Shown: positions 8,579 to 18,485, counted from the first letter of the stretch. The stretch is DNA of 64,000 bases from Brevibacillus porteri (GCF_003013475.1 NZ_PXZO01000045.1:1-64000); one strand, 5' to 3'. Notes: generated from the sequence alone by a model not told the origin. Numbers and translations: made by a program.

Positions 8579-8670
8579 CGAGAGCGGCTTGTAGCAAGGG
8601 GGCGCCTTCATTCTGTAGAACGTTTGATCAATTTATTTTTATAGTTCTTGTTTAATCTTGAAAAAGGGTA

Positions 8671-8700
8671 TTGTCAAACTAGGCCGATGCATGGTATTGT
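8671..8700 (+). promoter_or_regulatory. Sigma-A promoter for speH
   Basis: TTGTCA at 8671-8676, 18 bases, TATTGT at 8695-8700, placing the transcript start near 8706 and leaving a leader of about 130 bases. Confidence 0.55.
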
Positions 8701-8705
8701 TGTTT

Positions 8706-8837
8706 TCGTTGGAAACAGGATTAGGAACCAGGATTCACTTTAAAGGGTGGATAACAACGGAAACCGCCCCCGTTAGTGAATGACGCAGGTCCTAGCGATG
8801 TTTAACATTACACTCGTTAGGAAGGGGGAACCGAAAG
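8706..8837 (+). promoter_or_regulatory. Structured leader of speH, candidate regulatory RNA
   Basis: Helices nest inside one another: TTAGGAACC (8721-8729) with GGTCCTA (8789-8795), then ATTCAC (8733-8738) with GTGAAT (8776-8781), then GGGTGG (8745-8750) with CCGCCC (8764-8769). A CCCCC run (8767-8771), partly inside the inner helix, could instead pair with the GGGGG of the ribosome binding site (8824-8828). I do not recognise it as a named riboswitch class. The remaining part of the 332-base gap, 8506-8670, holds only the GNAT promoter. Confidence 0.45.
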
Positions 8838-9239
8838 ATGGAATATTCGACTTTCGGAAGACACGTTGCTGTTGACACATGGGGAGTTCAGTTTGATTTG
8901 TTGAACGACGCAGAATTTTTGAAAAAGGAAATGATTGAGGCTGCTGAGGCATGCGGTGCTACGGTACTGAGTGTGCAAGCGAAGCAGTTTTCTCCTCAGG
9001 GTGCTACCGTACTGGTTCTTCTCTCGGAAAGCCACCTGTCCATTCACACGTATCCTGAGCGCGGCTTTGCTGCTCTGGATTGCTACACGTGTGGGGAAAC
9101 CGTTGATCCGCAAATCGCCATCGACTACTTGGTATCCGTGCTGAAGCCGGAAAAAACTTACGCGAAGAAATTAGTTCGTGGTTTGGGTGAACTGCAAGTT
9201 GTTGAGCCAGAAATGAAGCTGGTTGAAGCGGCAAAGTAA
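8838..9239 (+). CDS. speH: S-adenosylmethionine decarboxylase proenzyme (prokaryotic class 1B)
   Basis: Decarboxylates SAM to supply aminopropyl groups for spermidine. The 133-residue proenzyme cleaves itself to make a pyruvoyl cofactor. The processing motif LSESHLSIHTYPE is present, with cleavage expected between E64 and S65, and the catalytic-cysteine segment LDCYTCG follows (about 80-86). Length fits B. subtilis SpeH/SpeD (126 residues). The ribosome binding site is AGGAAGGGGG about 9 bases before ATG. It stands alone behind a structured leader and ends in a strong terminator. No spermidine synthase is in the window; speA at 2073 is the nearest pathway partner. Confidence 0.93.
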   Translation: MEYSTFGRHVAVDTWGVQFDLLNDAEFLKKEMIEAAEACGATVLSVQAKQFSPQGATVLVLLSESHLSIHTYPERGFAALDCYTCGETVDPQIAIDYLVSVLKPEKTYAKKLVRGLGELQVVEPEMKLVEAAK

Positions 9240-9260
9240 GTAACAAATGGAAAAGTTTTC

Positions 9261-9292
9261 AAGAGGTGCGGGCTGATTCCGCACCTCTTTTA
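9261..9292 (+). terminator. Intrinsic terminator of speH
   Basis: AAGAGGTGCGG and CCGCACCTCTT around a seven-base loop, followed by TTTA. Confidence 0.9.
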
Positions 9293-9318
9293 TATGGAGC
9301 TTCGATTCCTAATTGTCA

Positions 9319-9930
9319 TCATGGAGTGACAGTAGGAATTCTGCGGCCAATATCGTGGAGCAGAGAACGAAATTCCGTGGATGTATTGGAGATCTGGCTT
9401 TTCATGTCGGGTCTCACATCGACTTGATTGGTCCGATGCGTCGCTTCTTCATAAATATCTGCATGGATGGCACGAATCCGGTCAAATGTCCCTGCGTCGG
9501 AGGCTACTTGGATCAAGAAGTTGGGAACACGTGAACGAACAGCTGAGTGGACTTGCTGTTCAATTATACGCGTTTGCTCAGGGCCAAAATTTTTCCGAAC
9601 ACGAATTCCGATAACGGCATCTGTGCCGCTCACGAGAACAGTAGCACGTTCCACACCAGGCACATCATCTGCGACTGTGGTGAGCTGTTCAGCTAAATCC
9701 TGATTAAAACCATTGACCGTATATCCGTTTCGATAATTGCGGGCATTGATTCCGCCAGTGTAGGCATGATAATCATGAGCGAGGCTTGTCCGTGCACCTG
9801 GGGCTTGCTGATAGGTGGTACTTTGTGTGTGCGCTTGATTTTTTTGATGGCTGTTCGAGCTTGCGCATCCAGTCATCATGGTTGCGATCATAAGCAAGCC
9901 AACCAAATATTTCGGGCCGTACCGTTTCAT
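9319..9930 (-). CDS. YhcN/YlaJ-family sporulation lipoprotein
   Basis: A 203-residue exported lipoprotein. The signal peptide ends in a lipobox-like MMTGC (Cys22), followed by a polar Gln/Ser-rich linker (about 23-75) and the YhcN/YlaJ domain (about 76-160: LAEQLTTVADDVPGVERATVLVSGTDAVIGIRV). Family members are forespore-made lipoproteins of the spore inner membrane. GGAGGTGG lies 7 bases before the ATG. A CATACTA -10 element and a GAGTA -35 on the minus strand (9954-9982) suggest sigma-G/sigma-F control, consistent with the family. A second member is at 18484. It is divergent from typA. Confidence 0.88.
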   Translation of the reverse strand: MKRYGPKYLVGLLMIATMMTGCASSNSHQKNQAHTQSTTYQQAPGARTSLAHDYHAYTGGINARNYRNGYTVNGFNQDLAEQLTTVADDVPGVERATVLVSGTDAVIGIRVRKNFGPEQTRIIEQQVHSAVRSRVPNFLIQVASDAGTFDRIRAIHADIYEEATHRTNQVDVRPDMKSQISNTSTEFRSLLHDIGRRIPTVTP

Positions 9931-9953
9931 ACGTATGCCACCTCCATTTTTCT

Positions 9954-9982
9954 TAGTATGACGAAAATAAAGTCCCTTACTC
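9954..9982 (-). promoter_or_regulatory. Sigma-G/F-type promoter of the YhcN-like lipoprotein
   Basis: On the minus strand, GAGTA, 17 bases, CATACTA. The -10 is the textbook sigma-G element; the -35 is imperfect. Confidence 0.55.
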
Positions 9983-10011
9983 TGGAAGTGGCTCCCGTAA
10001 AAAACTGCCCA

Positions 10012-10040
10012 TTGTGCCGCGTTTCACTACCTGTTAATAT
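10012..10040 (+). promoter_or_regulatory. Possible sigma-A promoter for typA
   Basis: TTGTGC, 17 bases, TAATAT, 29 bases before the start codon. Confidence 0.4.
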
Positions 10041-10069
10041 GGAAGGTATGCATAATAGAGGAGGTTCAC

Positions 10070-11911
<1,842 letters not shown>

Positions 11912-11924
11912 GCTTGAAAGAAAA

Positions 11925-11964
11925 GAACGCCACTTTTCCTGTTTGGGGATGAAGTGGCGTTTTT
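11925..11964 (+). terminator. Intrinsic terminator of typA
   Basis: AACGCCACTT and AAGTGGCGTT stem followed by TTTTT. Its partner gene on the other strand ends 14 bases further. Confidence 0.88.
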
Positions 11965-11977
11965 GTTTGGGCTTTCC

Positions 11978-12451
11978 TTACAACAGACTTTCAATAGCAG
12001 AGATGAGCTCTTCAGGTTGAGTACGAGCACTGATGCGTTTTACAACCTGACCGTCTTTATCCACGAGGAATTTGGCGAAGTTCCATTCGATATCTTGATT
12101 TTCTTCGCCCGGGGCATGCTCTTTCAAGTATTGATACAACGGGTGAGTATTAGGACCATTGACATCGATCTTTGCAAACAGCGGGAATGTCACGCTGTAA
12201 TTTCGATCGCAGAACGTTGCGATTTCTTCTTCTGTTCCTGGCTCTTGTCCAGCGAACTGGTTGCAAGGGAAGCCGAGAACAACGAGACCTTTATCCTGAT
12301 AACGCTCATACAGCTCCTGTAGCCCTTTGTATTGAGGAGTAAGGCCGCATTGGCTGGCGACGTTCACGATTAGCAGGACATGCCCTTTGAAGGCGGCTAA
12401 CGTCTTTTCTTCACCGGAAATGGTTTTGACGGCAATATCATACAAGCTCAT
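11978..12451 (-). CDS. Glutathione peroxidase-family thiol peroxidase
   Basis: A 157-residue peroxidase of the Gpx fold (BsaA type). The catalytic residues are visible: C35 in NVASQCGLTPQY, Q69 in FPCNQFAGQEPG, and W123-N124 in IEWNF. Bacterial members with Cys in place of selenocysteine usually use thioredoxin or bacillithiol rather than glutathione; bshC at 39186 fits a bacillithiol-containing cell. The ATG at 12451 was chosen for AAAGGTGGG 6 bases upstream; nine upstream codons lack such a site. It is monocistronic and convergent with typA. Confidence 0.92.
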   Translation of the reverse strand: MSLYDIAVKTISGEEKTLAAFKGHVLLIVNVASQCGLTPQYKGLQELYERYQDKGLVVLGFPCNQFAGQEPGTEEEIATFCDRNYSVTFPLFAKIDVNGPNTHPLYQYLKEHAPGEENQDIEWNFAKFLVDKDGQVVKRISARTQPEELISAIESLL

Positions 12452-12539
12452 CTTATTCCCACCTTTTTCTACTGACATATCTTCATCATAGCATGTACGA
12501 CGAAATTCATGCCAGCAACATGGAAGAGCCTACCGTTTT

Positions 12540-12568
12540 TTGACACAGAATCCACCACCTGATAAAGT
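12540..12568 (+). promoter_or_regulatory. Sigma-A promoter for ylaH and the next gene
   Basis: TTGACA, 17 bases, TAAAGT. The leader downstream of it contains a 7-bp hairpin (AAGCGGT 12639-12645 with ACCGCTT 12655-12661) just before the ribosome binding site. Confidence 0.75.
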
Positions 12569-12681
12569 AAGAAAGATAGCGTTTTCCTAAGAAAAAGGAG
12601 TGACTATTCGTTTCATTCCGCCTATGAGGTGGCATGTGAAGCGGTAGGAGTTTCACCGCTTGAAGACAGGAGAGATAAGTG

Positions 12682-13008
12682 ATGGACTGGATACAAATCG
12701 CATCAACCTATGTGCCAACGAATCCAGATCAGCTCACCGCATATGACAGCTTTCGCATATGGGCTGATAAATATCGGGCTTGGATTTTGTTTGTGGAATT
12801 AATTATCGTCTATTATCTTGGCTTTGCTACCCGTATCCGTATGCCTATTTTGAAAAACGTGCTCTTGTACATCCTTTTGTTTGCTGGAGCTCTCATTTTC
12901 GCTATTTTGGATGTGCAGCTTCCTGTGAAAAGTGCAATGTTCGTAGCGATTGCGATTCTCGTGATTGTTAAGGTACGGATCAAGCCGGAGCAAACTGGGC
13001 GAAAGTGA
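12682..13008 (+). CDS. ylaH: YlaH-like membrane protein
   Basis: A 108-residue protein with three transmembrane segments (about residues 32-52, 56-78 and 80-97), matching YlaH in size and in the place it holds near typA. The family has no established function. The start is ATG at 12682, directly after a GTG at 12679; GGAGAG sits 7 bases before the ATG. The stop is 10 bases before the next gene's GTG, so the two are almost certainly co-translated from the promoter at 12540. Confidence 0.8.
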   Translation: MDWIQIASTYVPTNPDQLTAYDSFRIWADKYRAWILFVELIIVYYLGFATRIRMPILKNVLLYILLFAGALIFAILDVQLPVKSAMFVAIAILVIVKVRIKPEQTGRK

Positions 13009-13018
13009 GGAGAACCGC

Positions 13019-13294
13019 GTGAAGCGTGAAGATGCACTTTTTAACTGGCTCCAAATTCAAGTGGTTGCCGAAGCGCGACCAGAAGACCATTCTGCTTTGG
13101 ATACAGCTGCTTTTTTCTTGCAATTGCTGCAAGAGGATCATCAAATGAGCGATATCGGCTATCGTCAGGAAGGCAGCTGGTACGTGCTCTTTGGAAACGC
13201 TGAATCTCAAGCCTTGGAAGTGCGATACCCTGCTGAATCGGTCGAAGCTTTATTGGCCGCGATTGAAGGCGAACCCAAGTACAACTGCAACTAA
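13019..13294 (+). CDS. Small uncharacterised acidic protein co-transcribed with ylaH
   Basis: A 91-residue cytosolic protein, acidic, with no recognisable motif. It reads VKREDALFNWLQIQVVAEAR at its start, with a GTG start at 13019 and GAGGAG 6 bases upstream. It occupies the position that ylaI holds in B. subtilis but lacks the paired cysteines of YlaI (only one cysteine, near the C-terminus), so I do not call it ylaI. It is the last gene of the ylaH unit and is followed by a strong terminator. Confidence 0.7.
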   Translation: MKREDALFNWLQIQVVAEARPEDHSALDTAAFFLQLLQEDHQMSDIGYRQEGSWYVLFGNAESQALEVRYPAESVEALLAAIEGEPKYNCN

Positions 13295-13310
13295 AGGGAC
13301 AAAGACTCCC

Positions 13311-13353
13311 CTCCACTTGCCGAAATGATTCGGAAGTTGGGTGGAGTTTTTTT
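13311..13353 (+). terminator. Intrinsic terminator of the ylaH unit
   Basis: CTCCACTTGCCGAA pairs with TTCGGAAGTTGGGTGGAG with small bulges, followed by TTTTTTT. Confidence 0.85.
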
Positions 13354-13484
13354 GTATCGAGCGCTTTTTGTAGGTAATAAGACGCGGTTTCTTGGAGGAT
13401 GCAACTTTTGAAAATGATTTCCCGTCAATATTCATGCCTCAAGCAACCAGGGGGATTTTGCCAGACTAGAAGGGGGAACTACCA

Positions 13485-14876
13485 TTGAAAAAGTACATGA
13501 CCAAGCCCGTATTAGCAGTGGTGACAGCTGCAGGTATTCTTGGCTGTTTGACGCCAATTTTTGCCGATGCAAGCTCGATTGCTAGTCCAAGTGCCACAAA
13601 GGTAGTCATGAATGACGAAGGGAAACAAGTAACGCGCTACAATCTGAAAGAACTTGCCCAAAATGATCCAACCACGTTGAACATGCTCTTGAAGAATCAA
13701 GCGGATCACTTGTACATCATTGTAGAAGAAATCAACTTGAATACGAAACTGCAAACCTATATGGAAGAAAACAAAGCGGAGTGGGAGCGCATTTACAACG
13801 AGTACTACAGCGATATTTGGCTGGAAGTGCGCTTGACAGACAATCATGAAGAAATCGTGAGTGTAAATGCTAAGACTGAAAATAACAAGGTGTACATAAA
13901 GGGGATTGTGACTTCGGATGTCACCAAGGTGGTTGTGAAAAAGCCGAATTCCGACATTATTGAAGTCGTTCCGACCAAGGAGCACTCTTTTACGGTCAGC
14001 TTTGAAGCTCCAGATGCATCCTATGAACCGTATGTAACTGTGAGTGCCTATGAAGGCAGCAAGCTGGTCGATAGCGAAAAAGTAAAGATCGTACCAAAAG
14101 CAGAAGAAGATAAGGAAATGATCATCCATACTATGTCTGTATTGGATGCGAAGAAAAAGGAATTAAAAGTAAAAGGAATTGTCAAGCAAGGGGCAGACAA
14201 AGTAACTGTCACCTATAATGGCGTGAAAAAAGACGCAAACGTGAAGAAGCTGTGGGACGGCGTAGGCAGCTTCACAGTTTCAGTAAAGGATGTACAAGCA
14301 GCAAAAGATCAAAAAGCCTTGATCGAGATTTACGAGGATGGCAAGAAGGTTGATTCCGAATCCGTTCAGGTAGAAATCGTTAACGCTCCTGACAAGGATC
14401 AAGCGATCGTATATGCCATTAAGGCGACTGCTGTAAACAATCCTGCCGCCAAGTCCATTCAAGTGAAGGGGACAGTAAGCGGCTGGAATAAAAAGGACGA
14501 CACTGAATTGTATGTGATCGCTCCTGACGGGAAGAAAAAAGAGATTAAGCCAAATGACAAAGGCGAGTTTTCGCTGACATTGTCGTATAAGAATCATTCC
14601 TTTAGTGCCAAAACAATTCAATTCGCATTGTATGAAGATGATAAGCTGGTTAAGAAAGCTGACGTTGCATTAAGCACAAAAGTCATTGTCGAGCCTGTGA
14701 AGCCAACAGATGAGGATAAAGACGATGAGGATGACAAAAAGAAAAAAGAAAAAGGGAAGAAGAAAGATAAGCATCCCAACGGCAACGCGTATGGCTATTG
14801 GAAAAAGCACGACAAACATCATGATGACGATGATGACCAGGACGACGATGATGATCATGACGACGACAGAGACTAG
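13485..14876 (+). CDS. Secreted protein with three Ig-like repeats and an Asp/His/Lys-rich tail
   Basis: A 463-residue exported protein. The signal peptide spans about residues 1-29 (cleavage near FADA-SS; C21 in ILGC could alternatively be a lipobox, though an unusual one). Residues 30-120 are a helical head. Three beta-sandwich-like repeats follow at about 125-204, 213-299 and 309-400, each with KxxxIKGxV near the front and an aYEDgKlVdSe motif near the end. The tail (about 403-463) is lysine-rich and then Asp/His-rich, with GNAYGYWKKH inside. The start is TTG with AAGGGGGA 7 bases upstream. The sequence suggests a surface or metal-binding role, but no function is known to me. Confidence 0.8.
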   Translation: MKKYMTKPVLAVVTAAGILGCLTPIFADASSIASPSATKVVMNDEGKQVTRYNLKELAQNDPTTLNMLLKNQADHLYIIVEEINLNTKLQTYMEENKAEWERIYNEYYSDIWLEVRLTDNHEEIVSVNAKTENNKVYIKGIVTSDVTKVVVKKPNSDIIEVVPTKEHSFTVSFEAPDASYEPYVTVSAYEGSKLVDSEKVKIVPKAEEDKEMIIHTMSVLDAKKKELKVKGIVKQGADKVTVTYNGVKKDANVKKLWDGVGSFTVSVKDVQAAKDQKALIEIYEDGKKVDSESVQVEIVNAPDKDQAIVYAIKATAVNNPAAKSIQVKGTVSGWNKKDDTELYVIAPDGKKKEIKPNDKGEFSLTLSYKNHSFSAKTIQFALYEDDKLVKKADVALSTKVIVEPVKPTDEDKDDEDDKKKKEKGKKKDKHPNGNAYGYWKKHDKHHDDDDDQDDDDDHDDDRD

Positions 14877-14885
14877 TCTCTAGCG

Positions 14886-15227
14886 TTAAGGCCGCTGCTT
14901 GTAAGTCTCGACGTACTCCACCAATTGTCTGATGTAATCCCCCAGAATGGGGATGGAAAGAAATTGTGTCAAGAGGGAGCCGAGGAAAGCCAAAACGATA
15001 GCAGTACCAATCGTCAACCCCAGACCCCGGGCAAGACCTGCGAGGAAATTGATCCAGAGCAGCTTGCGCGGGGCTGTGTAATTTTGGATCACATCTGCTA
15101 GTCGGATATCTTCCAAGAACATCGCAATTTTATGCATCCGCTCATTTACCTTCCGAACTTCCTGAAGCTCTTCAAGGACTTGATCAATTTGCTGCATGAG
15201 GCGGTCTGTAGGCGACAAGCTGTCCAT
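14886..15227 (-). CDS. DUF5665 membrane protein
   Basis: A 113-residue protein: an N-terminal helix (about 5-45, IDQVLEELQEVRKVNERMHKIAMFLEDIRLADVI), then PRKLLWINFLAGLARGLGLTIGTAIVLAFLG and a second hydrophobic stretch ending IPILGDYIRQLVEYV. This is the DUF5665 pattern. Function is unknown. The ATG at 15227 touches the GGAAGGGG ribosome binding site, so the TTG at 15218, 9 bases after it, is the better start; I give the longer form. It is convergent with the Ig-repeat gene, with only 9 bases between them and no obvious terminator. Confidence 0.78.
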   Translation of the reverse strand: MDSLSPTDRLMQQIDQVLEELQEVRKVNERMHKIAMFLEDIRLADVIQNYTAPRKLLWINFLAGLARGLGLTIGTAIVLAFLGSLLTQFLSIPILGDYIRQLVEYVETYKQRP

Positions 15228-15364
15228 CCCCTTCCATCATTCCGTATCGTTACTACCAGTCTAGGGAAAAAGACAACCAGAATCAAGGTGAAGAGGAAAC
15301 GTTTGCCTATCAGCTAGGTGAAGGGTAAAATGAACGTACAAAACGTTTGTTAGGAGGCTTTGAA

Positions 15365-15823
15365 ATGGCTGAAACTGTTTCCCAATCTCTTTCCGAAGAT
15401 TTATTCAAGCTCTTGCAAAAGGAGCGTTTTGTTACCTTGGGCACAGTAGACCATGAGTCAGGGGCACCATCGCTCAGCTCCTTGTCCTGGACGTATGCTG
15501 TCAGCGCCGATACGATTCGTTTTGCCGTGGATAATCGCTCACGTATTTTGGCTAATATTGCGAAGGAACCGCAAGTTGTCTTGCATTTGATCGGTGCCGG
15601 CTCGTCTTTCGCCATAAATGGTCGTGCTTCCGTCAAAACAGACCGACTGGAAGGCGTTCCGCTCAAGCTGGCCATGGCAGAAATCAAAATTGAGGCTGTT
15701 CGTGATATTATGTTTTACGGTTCCCGTATTTCCGTAGAACCACAATATGAAAAGACGTATGACAAAAACGCGGCAGCGAAGCTGGACAATCAAGTGATGA
15801 CCGCCTTGAAAGATGCAAATTAA
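15365..15823 (+). CDS. Pyridoxamine 5'-phosphate oxidase-family FMN-binding protein
   Basis: A 152-residue split-barrel protein with the family pattern FVTLGTVDHESGAPSLSSLSWTYAVSADTIRFAVDNRSRILANIAKEPQVVLHLIG. Such proteins bind FMN, F420 or heme and often reduce small molecules; this one is not the PdxH enzyme of vitamin B6 synthesis. The ATG at 15365 has AGGAGG 7 bases upstream; six upstream codons were rejected. It is monocistronic and lies just before the S-box leader. No terminator is obvious before the metIC promoter, so read-through into the leader is possible. Confidence 0.82.
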   Translation: MAETVSQSLSEDLFKLLQKERFVTLGTVDHESGAPSLSSLSWTYAVSADTIRFAVDNRSRILANIAKEPQVVLHLIGAGSSFAINGRASVKTDRLEGVPLKLAMAEIKIEAVRDIMFYGSRISVEPQYEKTYDKNAAAKLDNQVMTALKDAN

Positions 15824-15840
15824 CGGGTGGAAATAAATTG

Positions 15841-15870
15841 TTGACAAGAATCCTGCCGATCCTTTAGTAT
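15841..15870 (+). promoter_or_regulatory. Sigma-A promoter of metI-metC
   Basis: TTGACA, 18 bases, TAGTAT, directly upstream of the S-box leader. Confidence 0.75.
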
Positions 15871-15895
15871 TAGGGTCAATCAAATTGAATAGCAA

Positions 15896-16018
15896 TCTTC
15901 TTATCCAGAGCGGCGGAGGGACTGGCCCGATGATGCCCGGCAACCAATCACCTGTATTTTAACAGGGAGATAATGGTGCTAATTCCTGCAGAGTTATCAA
16001 ACTCTGAAAGATGAGAAG
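15896..16018 (+). promoter_or_regulatory. SAM-I (S-box) riboswitch
   Basis: The S-box core is clear: TCTTATCCAGAGCGGCGGAG, then the GACTGGCCCGATGATGCCCGGCAACC block, then GTGCTAATTCCTGCAG and a 3' arm GATGAGAAGG that closes P1 with the 5' CTTATC region. In this class SAM binding stabilises the anti-antiterminator and lets the downstream terminator form, so metI-metC should be off when SAM is plentiful. Confidence 0.96.
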
Positions 16019-16041
16019 GATTTGCTTACGGTGACGTAAAC

Positions 16042-16075
16042 AAAGCCTTCTTTCAGAGGAAAGAGGGCTTTTTTG
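16042..16075 (+). terminator. S-box expression-platform terminator
   Basis: AAGCCTTCTTTC and GGAAAGAGGGCTT stem followed by TTTTTT, downstream of the SAM-I aptamer and 37 bases before metI. Confidence 0.92.
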
Positions 16076-16111
16076 ATGCCCTCGTACACTATTGGAGGGA
16101 GAGAAACAGAC

Positions 16112-17275
16112 ATGAATTTGGAAACGAAATTGATTCAGGCGGGAGTAGGCAGAGATGAAAAAACAGGGGCGGTGAGCTTTCCTGTTTACTTTGCTACGGC
16201 TTATCGCCATCCGGCCTTGGGCCAGAGCACTGGATACGATTATACACGCACAGCTAATCCTACTCGCACTATTTTGGAGGAGACCATCGCTGAAGCGGAA
16301 TCAGGAGATGCAGGTTTCGCTTGCGCCTCAGGAATGGCTGCTGTTCATACCGTCATGGGCTTGTTTTCCCAAGGGGATCATCTGATCGTTTCACTCGATC
16401 TGTACGGGGGAACCTATCGATTGTTCGAGCAAGTGCTCTCTCGCTATGGTCTGACGTTTTCGTATGTGGATTTGCGTGACATTGGTGCACTCAAAAATAC
16501 GATTCGCCCTGAGACAAAGGCGATCTTCGTCGAGACACCTACCAATCCGCTCATGCAGATTACCGATATTCGAGCAGTAACGCAATTGGCGAAACAGCAT
16601 GGTCTCCTTACGATTGTAGACAACACATTCTTAACCCCGTATTGTCAACGCCCATTGGAGCTTGGTGCAGATATCGTTCTACATAGTGCAACCAAGTATT
16701 TGGCAGGACATAACGATGTACTGGCTGGACTCATCGTAACAAAAGGGGGAGAGTTGTCGGAAAAAATCCGGTTTTTGCACAATTCAATCGGTGCTGTACT
16801 TGGACCACAAGATTGCTGGCTTCTCGTTCGCGGGATGAAAACATTGGCATTGCGGATGGATCGTCATCAATCCAATGCCTTGATTGTAGCGAAAAAGCTG
16901 CGTGAGCATCCGGCAGTGGCGGAGGTATTTTATCCAGGTCTGCCAGAGCATCCGGGGCATGAGATCCAGGTGAATCAAGCGACTGGGCATAGTGGGATGG
17001 TATCGTTCCGCGTACACGATGCAGAACAGGTGGGATTGTTCCTGCAAAATCTGCAAATCGTGTCCTTTGCGGAAAGTCTGGGTGGTGTCGAGTCATTGTG
17101 TACGTATCCGGCGACGCAGACTCACGCCGATATCCCGCAAGAAGTCAGAGAGCATGTCGGTGTTTGTGATCGATTGTTGCGACTGTCGGTTGGCATCGAG
17201 CATCCAGATGATGTCGTAGCCGATTTGTTTCAGGCATTGAATGCTAGTTTGGTCGTAGGGGGGAGTGTACGATGA
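16112..17275 (+). CDS. metI: Cystathionine gamma-synthase / O-acetylhomoserine thiolyase
   Basis: A 387-residue PLP enzyme of the Cys/Met metabolism family. It joins an activated homoserine with cysteine (or sulfide) on the way to methionine. Visible features are YDYTRTANPTR (42-52), the phosphate-binding CASGMAA (71-77), VETPTNP and VDNTFLTPY, and the PLP lysine K195 in HSATKYLAGHNDV. The start at 16112 has GGAGGGAG about 10 bases upstream; the in-frame ATGs before it fall in the riboswitch terminator. It overlaps metC by 4 bases (ATGA), the same arrangement as B. subtilis metIC, and is controlled by the S-box leader. Confidence 0.93.
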   Translation: MNLETKLIQAGVGRDEKTGAVSFPVYFATAYRHPALGQSTGYDYTRTANPTRTILEETIAEAESGDAGFACASGMAAVHTVMGLFSQGDHLIVSLDLYGGTYRLFEQVLSRYGLTFSYVDLRDIGALKNTIRPETKAIFVETPTNPLMQITDIRAVTQLAKQHGLLTIVDNTFLTPYCQRPLELGADIVLHSATKYLAGHNDVLAGLIVTKGGELSEKIRFLHNSIGAVLGPQDCWLLVRGMKTLALRMDRHQSNALIVAKKLREHPAVAEVFYPGLPEHPGHEIQVNQATGHSGMVSFRVHDAEQVGLFLQNLQIVSFAESLGGVESLCTYPATQTHADIPQEVREHVGVCDRLLRLSVGIEHPDDVVADLFQALNASLVVGGSVR

Positions 17276-18459
17276 ATTTTGCAACCAAGATCCTCCACGG
17301 TTCGACTTGCATTGACCCGTTCACAGGTGCGTCGTCGGTTCCGATTTATCAAGCTTCGACGTTTCATCAGGCTGATATCGATCAGCCAGGTACATTCGAT
17401 TATGCCAGATCAGGCAATCCGACCAGGCATGCTTTAGAGGAAGCTATTGCGTCTCTGGAGGGAGGCGCACGCGGTTTCGCGTTCTCATCTGGCATGGCTG
17501 CCATTTCCAGCGTATTTATGCTGTTTTCAGCTGGAGACCATGTTGTAGTGGCGGAAGATGTATACGGTGGCACGTTTCGGTTTTTGACCAAGGTATTATC
17601 GAGAATGGGCATCTCCGTTACGTTCGTGGATGCAACAGATACAGATTCCGTTCGTGCGGCCATTACATCGGCAACGAAAGGGATTTACCTGGAGACCCCC
17701 TCCAATCCCACCTTAAAGGTGACAGATATTGCAGCGGTTTCTCGTATCGCGAAGGAGCACGGCTTGCTCATCATTGTCGATAATACGTTCCTTACCCCGT
17801 ATTACCAGCGGCCATTAGAACTTGGCGCAGATGTGGTCATTCATAGTGCAACGAAGTTTATTGGAGGGCATAGCGACGTCGTGGCAGGCCTGGCCGTTAC
17901 CAGGGAGGCTGCGTTAGGGGAGCAGCTCTACTTTATCCAGAATGGCATGGGAGCGATTCTGGGTGTGCAGGACTGCTGGCTGGTGATGCGTGGGCTCAAA
18001 ACATTGAAAGCCCGACTGGATGTCAGCACGAAAACAGCCGCGAGCTTGGCCGACTGGTTGTCATCGCATCCACAAATAAGCCGCGTTTACTATACAGGAC
18101 TGGAGGATCATCCCGGTCATCTGATTCAAACACAACAAGCGACTGGTCATGGGGCAGTTCTTTCTTTTGATGTAGGGAGTCGGGAGCGAGCAAAAGCATT
18201 GTTTGATCGCGTAAAATTGCCGATTGTGGCTGTCAGCCTCGGGGCAGTGGAAACGATTCTCTCGTACCCAGCTACGATGTCACATGCAGCGATGCCTGCT
18301 GAGGAAAGAGCTGCAAGGGGAATCACAGATGGCTTGATCAGGTTGTCAGCCGGCTTAGAGGATTTCGATGACTTGGTGGCAGATTTGAAGCAAGCTTTGG
18401 ATCATTTGCCATCTGAAGCACCAGTCCATAAAGAAAAAGAGGTATTCTCCCGGGCTTAA
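17272..18459 (+). CDS. metC: Cystathionine beta-lyase
   Basis: A 395-residue PLP enzyme that splits cystathionine to homocysteine, the step after MetI. Motifs: YARSGNPTR (44-52), FSSGMAA (71-77), ETPSNPTLKV, VDNTFLTPYYQRP, and PLP lysine K195 in HSATKFIGGHSDV. It is translationally coupled to metI by an ATGA overlap. The 3' end overlaps the terminator stem. It could have gamma-lyase activity as well; the call rests on operon context as much as on sequence. Confidence 0.92.
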   Translation: MNFATKILHGSTCIDPFTGASSVPIYQASTFHQADIDQPGTFDYARSGNPTRHALEEAIASLEGGARGFAFSSGMAAISSVFMLFSAGDHVVVAEDVYGGTFRFLTKVLSRMGISVTFVDATDTDSVRAAITSATKGIYLETPSNPTLKVTDIAAVSRIAKEHGLLIIVDNTFLTPYYQRPLELGADVVIHSATKFIGGHSDVVAGLAVTREAALGEQLYFIQNGMGAILGVQDCWLVMRGLKTLKARLDVSTKTAASLADWLSSHPQISRVYYTGLEDHPGHLIQTQQATGHGAVLSFDVGSRERAKALFDRVKLPIVAVSLGAVETILSYPATMSHAAMPAEERAARGITDGLIRLSAGLEDFDDLVADLKQALDHLPSEAPVHKEKEVFSRA

Positions 18460-18485
18460 ATCCGGGGGATACCTCTTTTTCTTTT
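18434..18485. terminator. Bidirectional terminator of metIC and ylaJ
   Basis: AAAAAGAGGTATTCTCCCGG and CCGGGGGATACCTCTTTTT form a long stem overlapping the metC stop codon and touching the end of ylaJ. Confidence 0.92.

Noticed and set aside
8745-8774. Pseudoknot in the speH leader (AACGG 8756-8760 with CCGTT 8770-8774)
   Set aside because: The connecting strand would have zero bases to span a 6-bp helix, which is not possible; it is more likely an alternative hairpin.
13019-13294. Assigning this gene as ylaI
   Set aside because: Position fits, but the paired cysteines expected of YlaI are absent.
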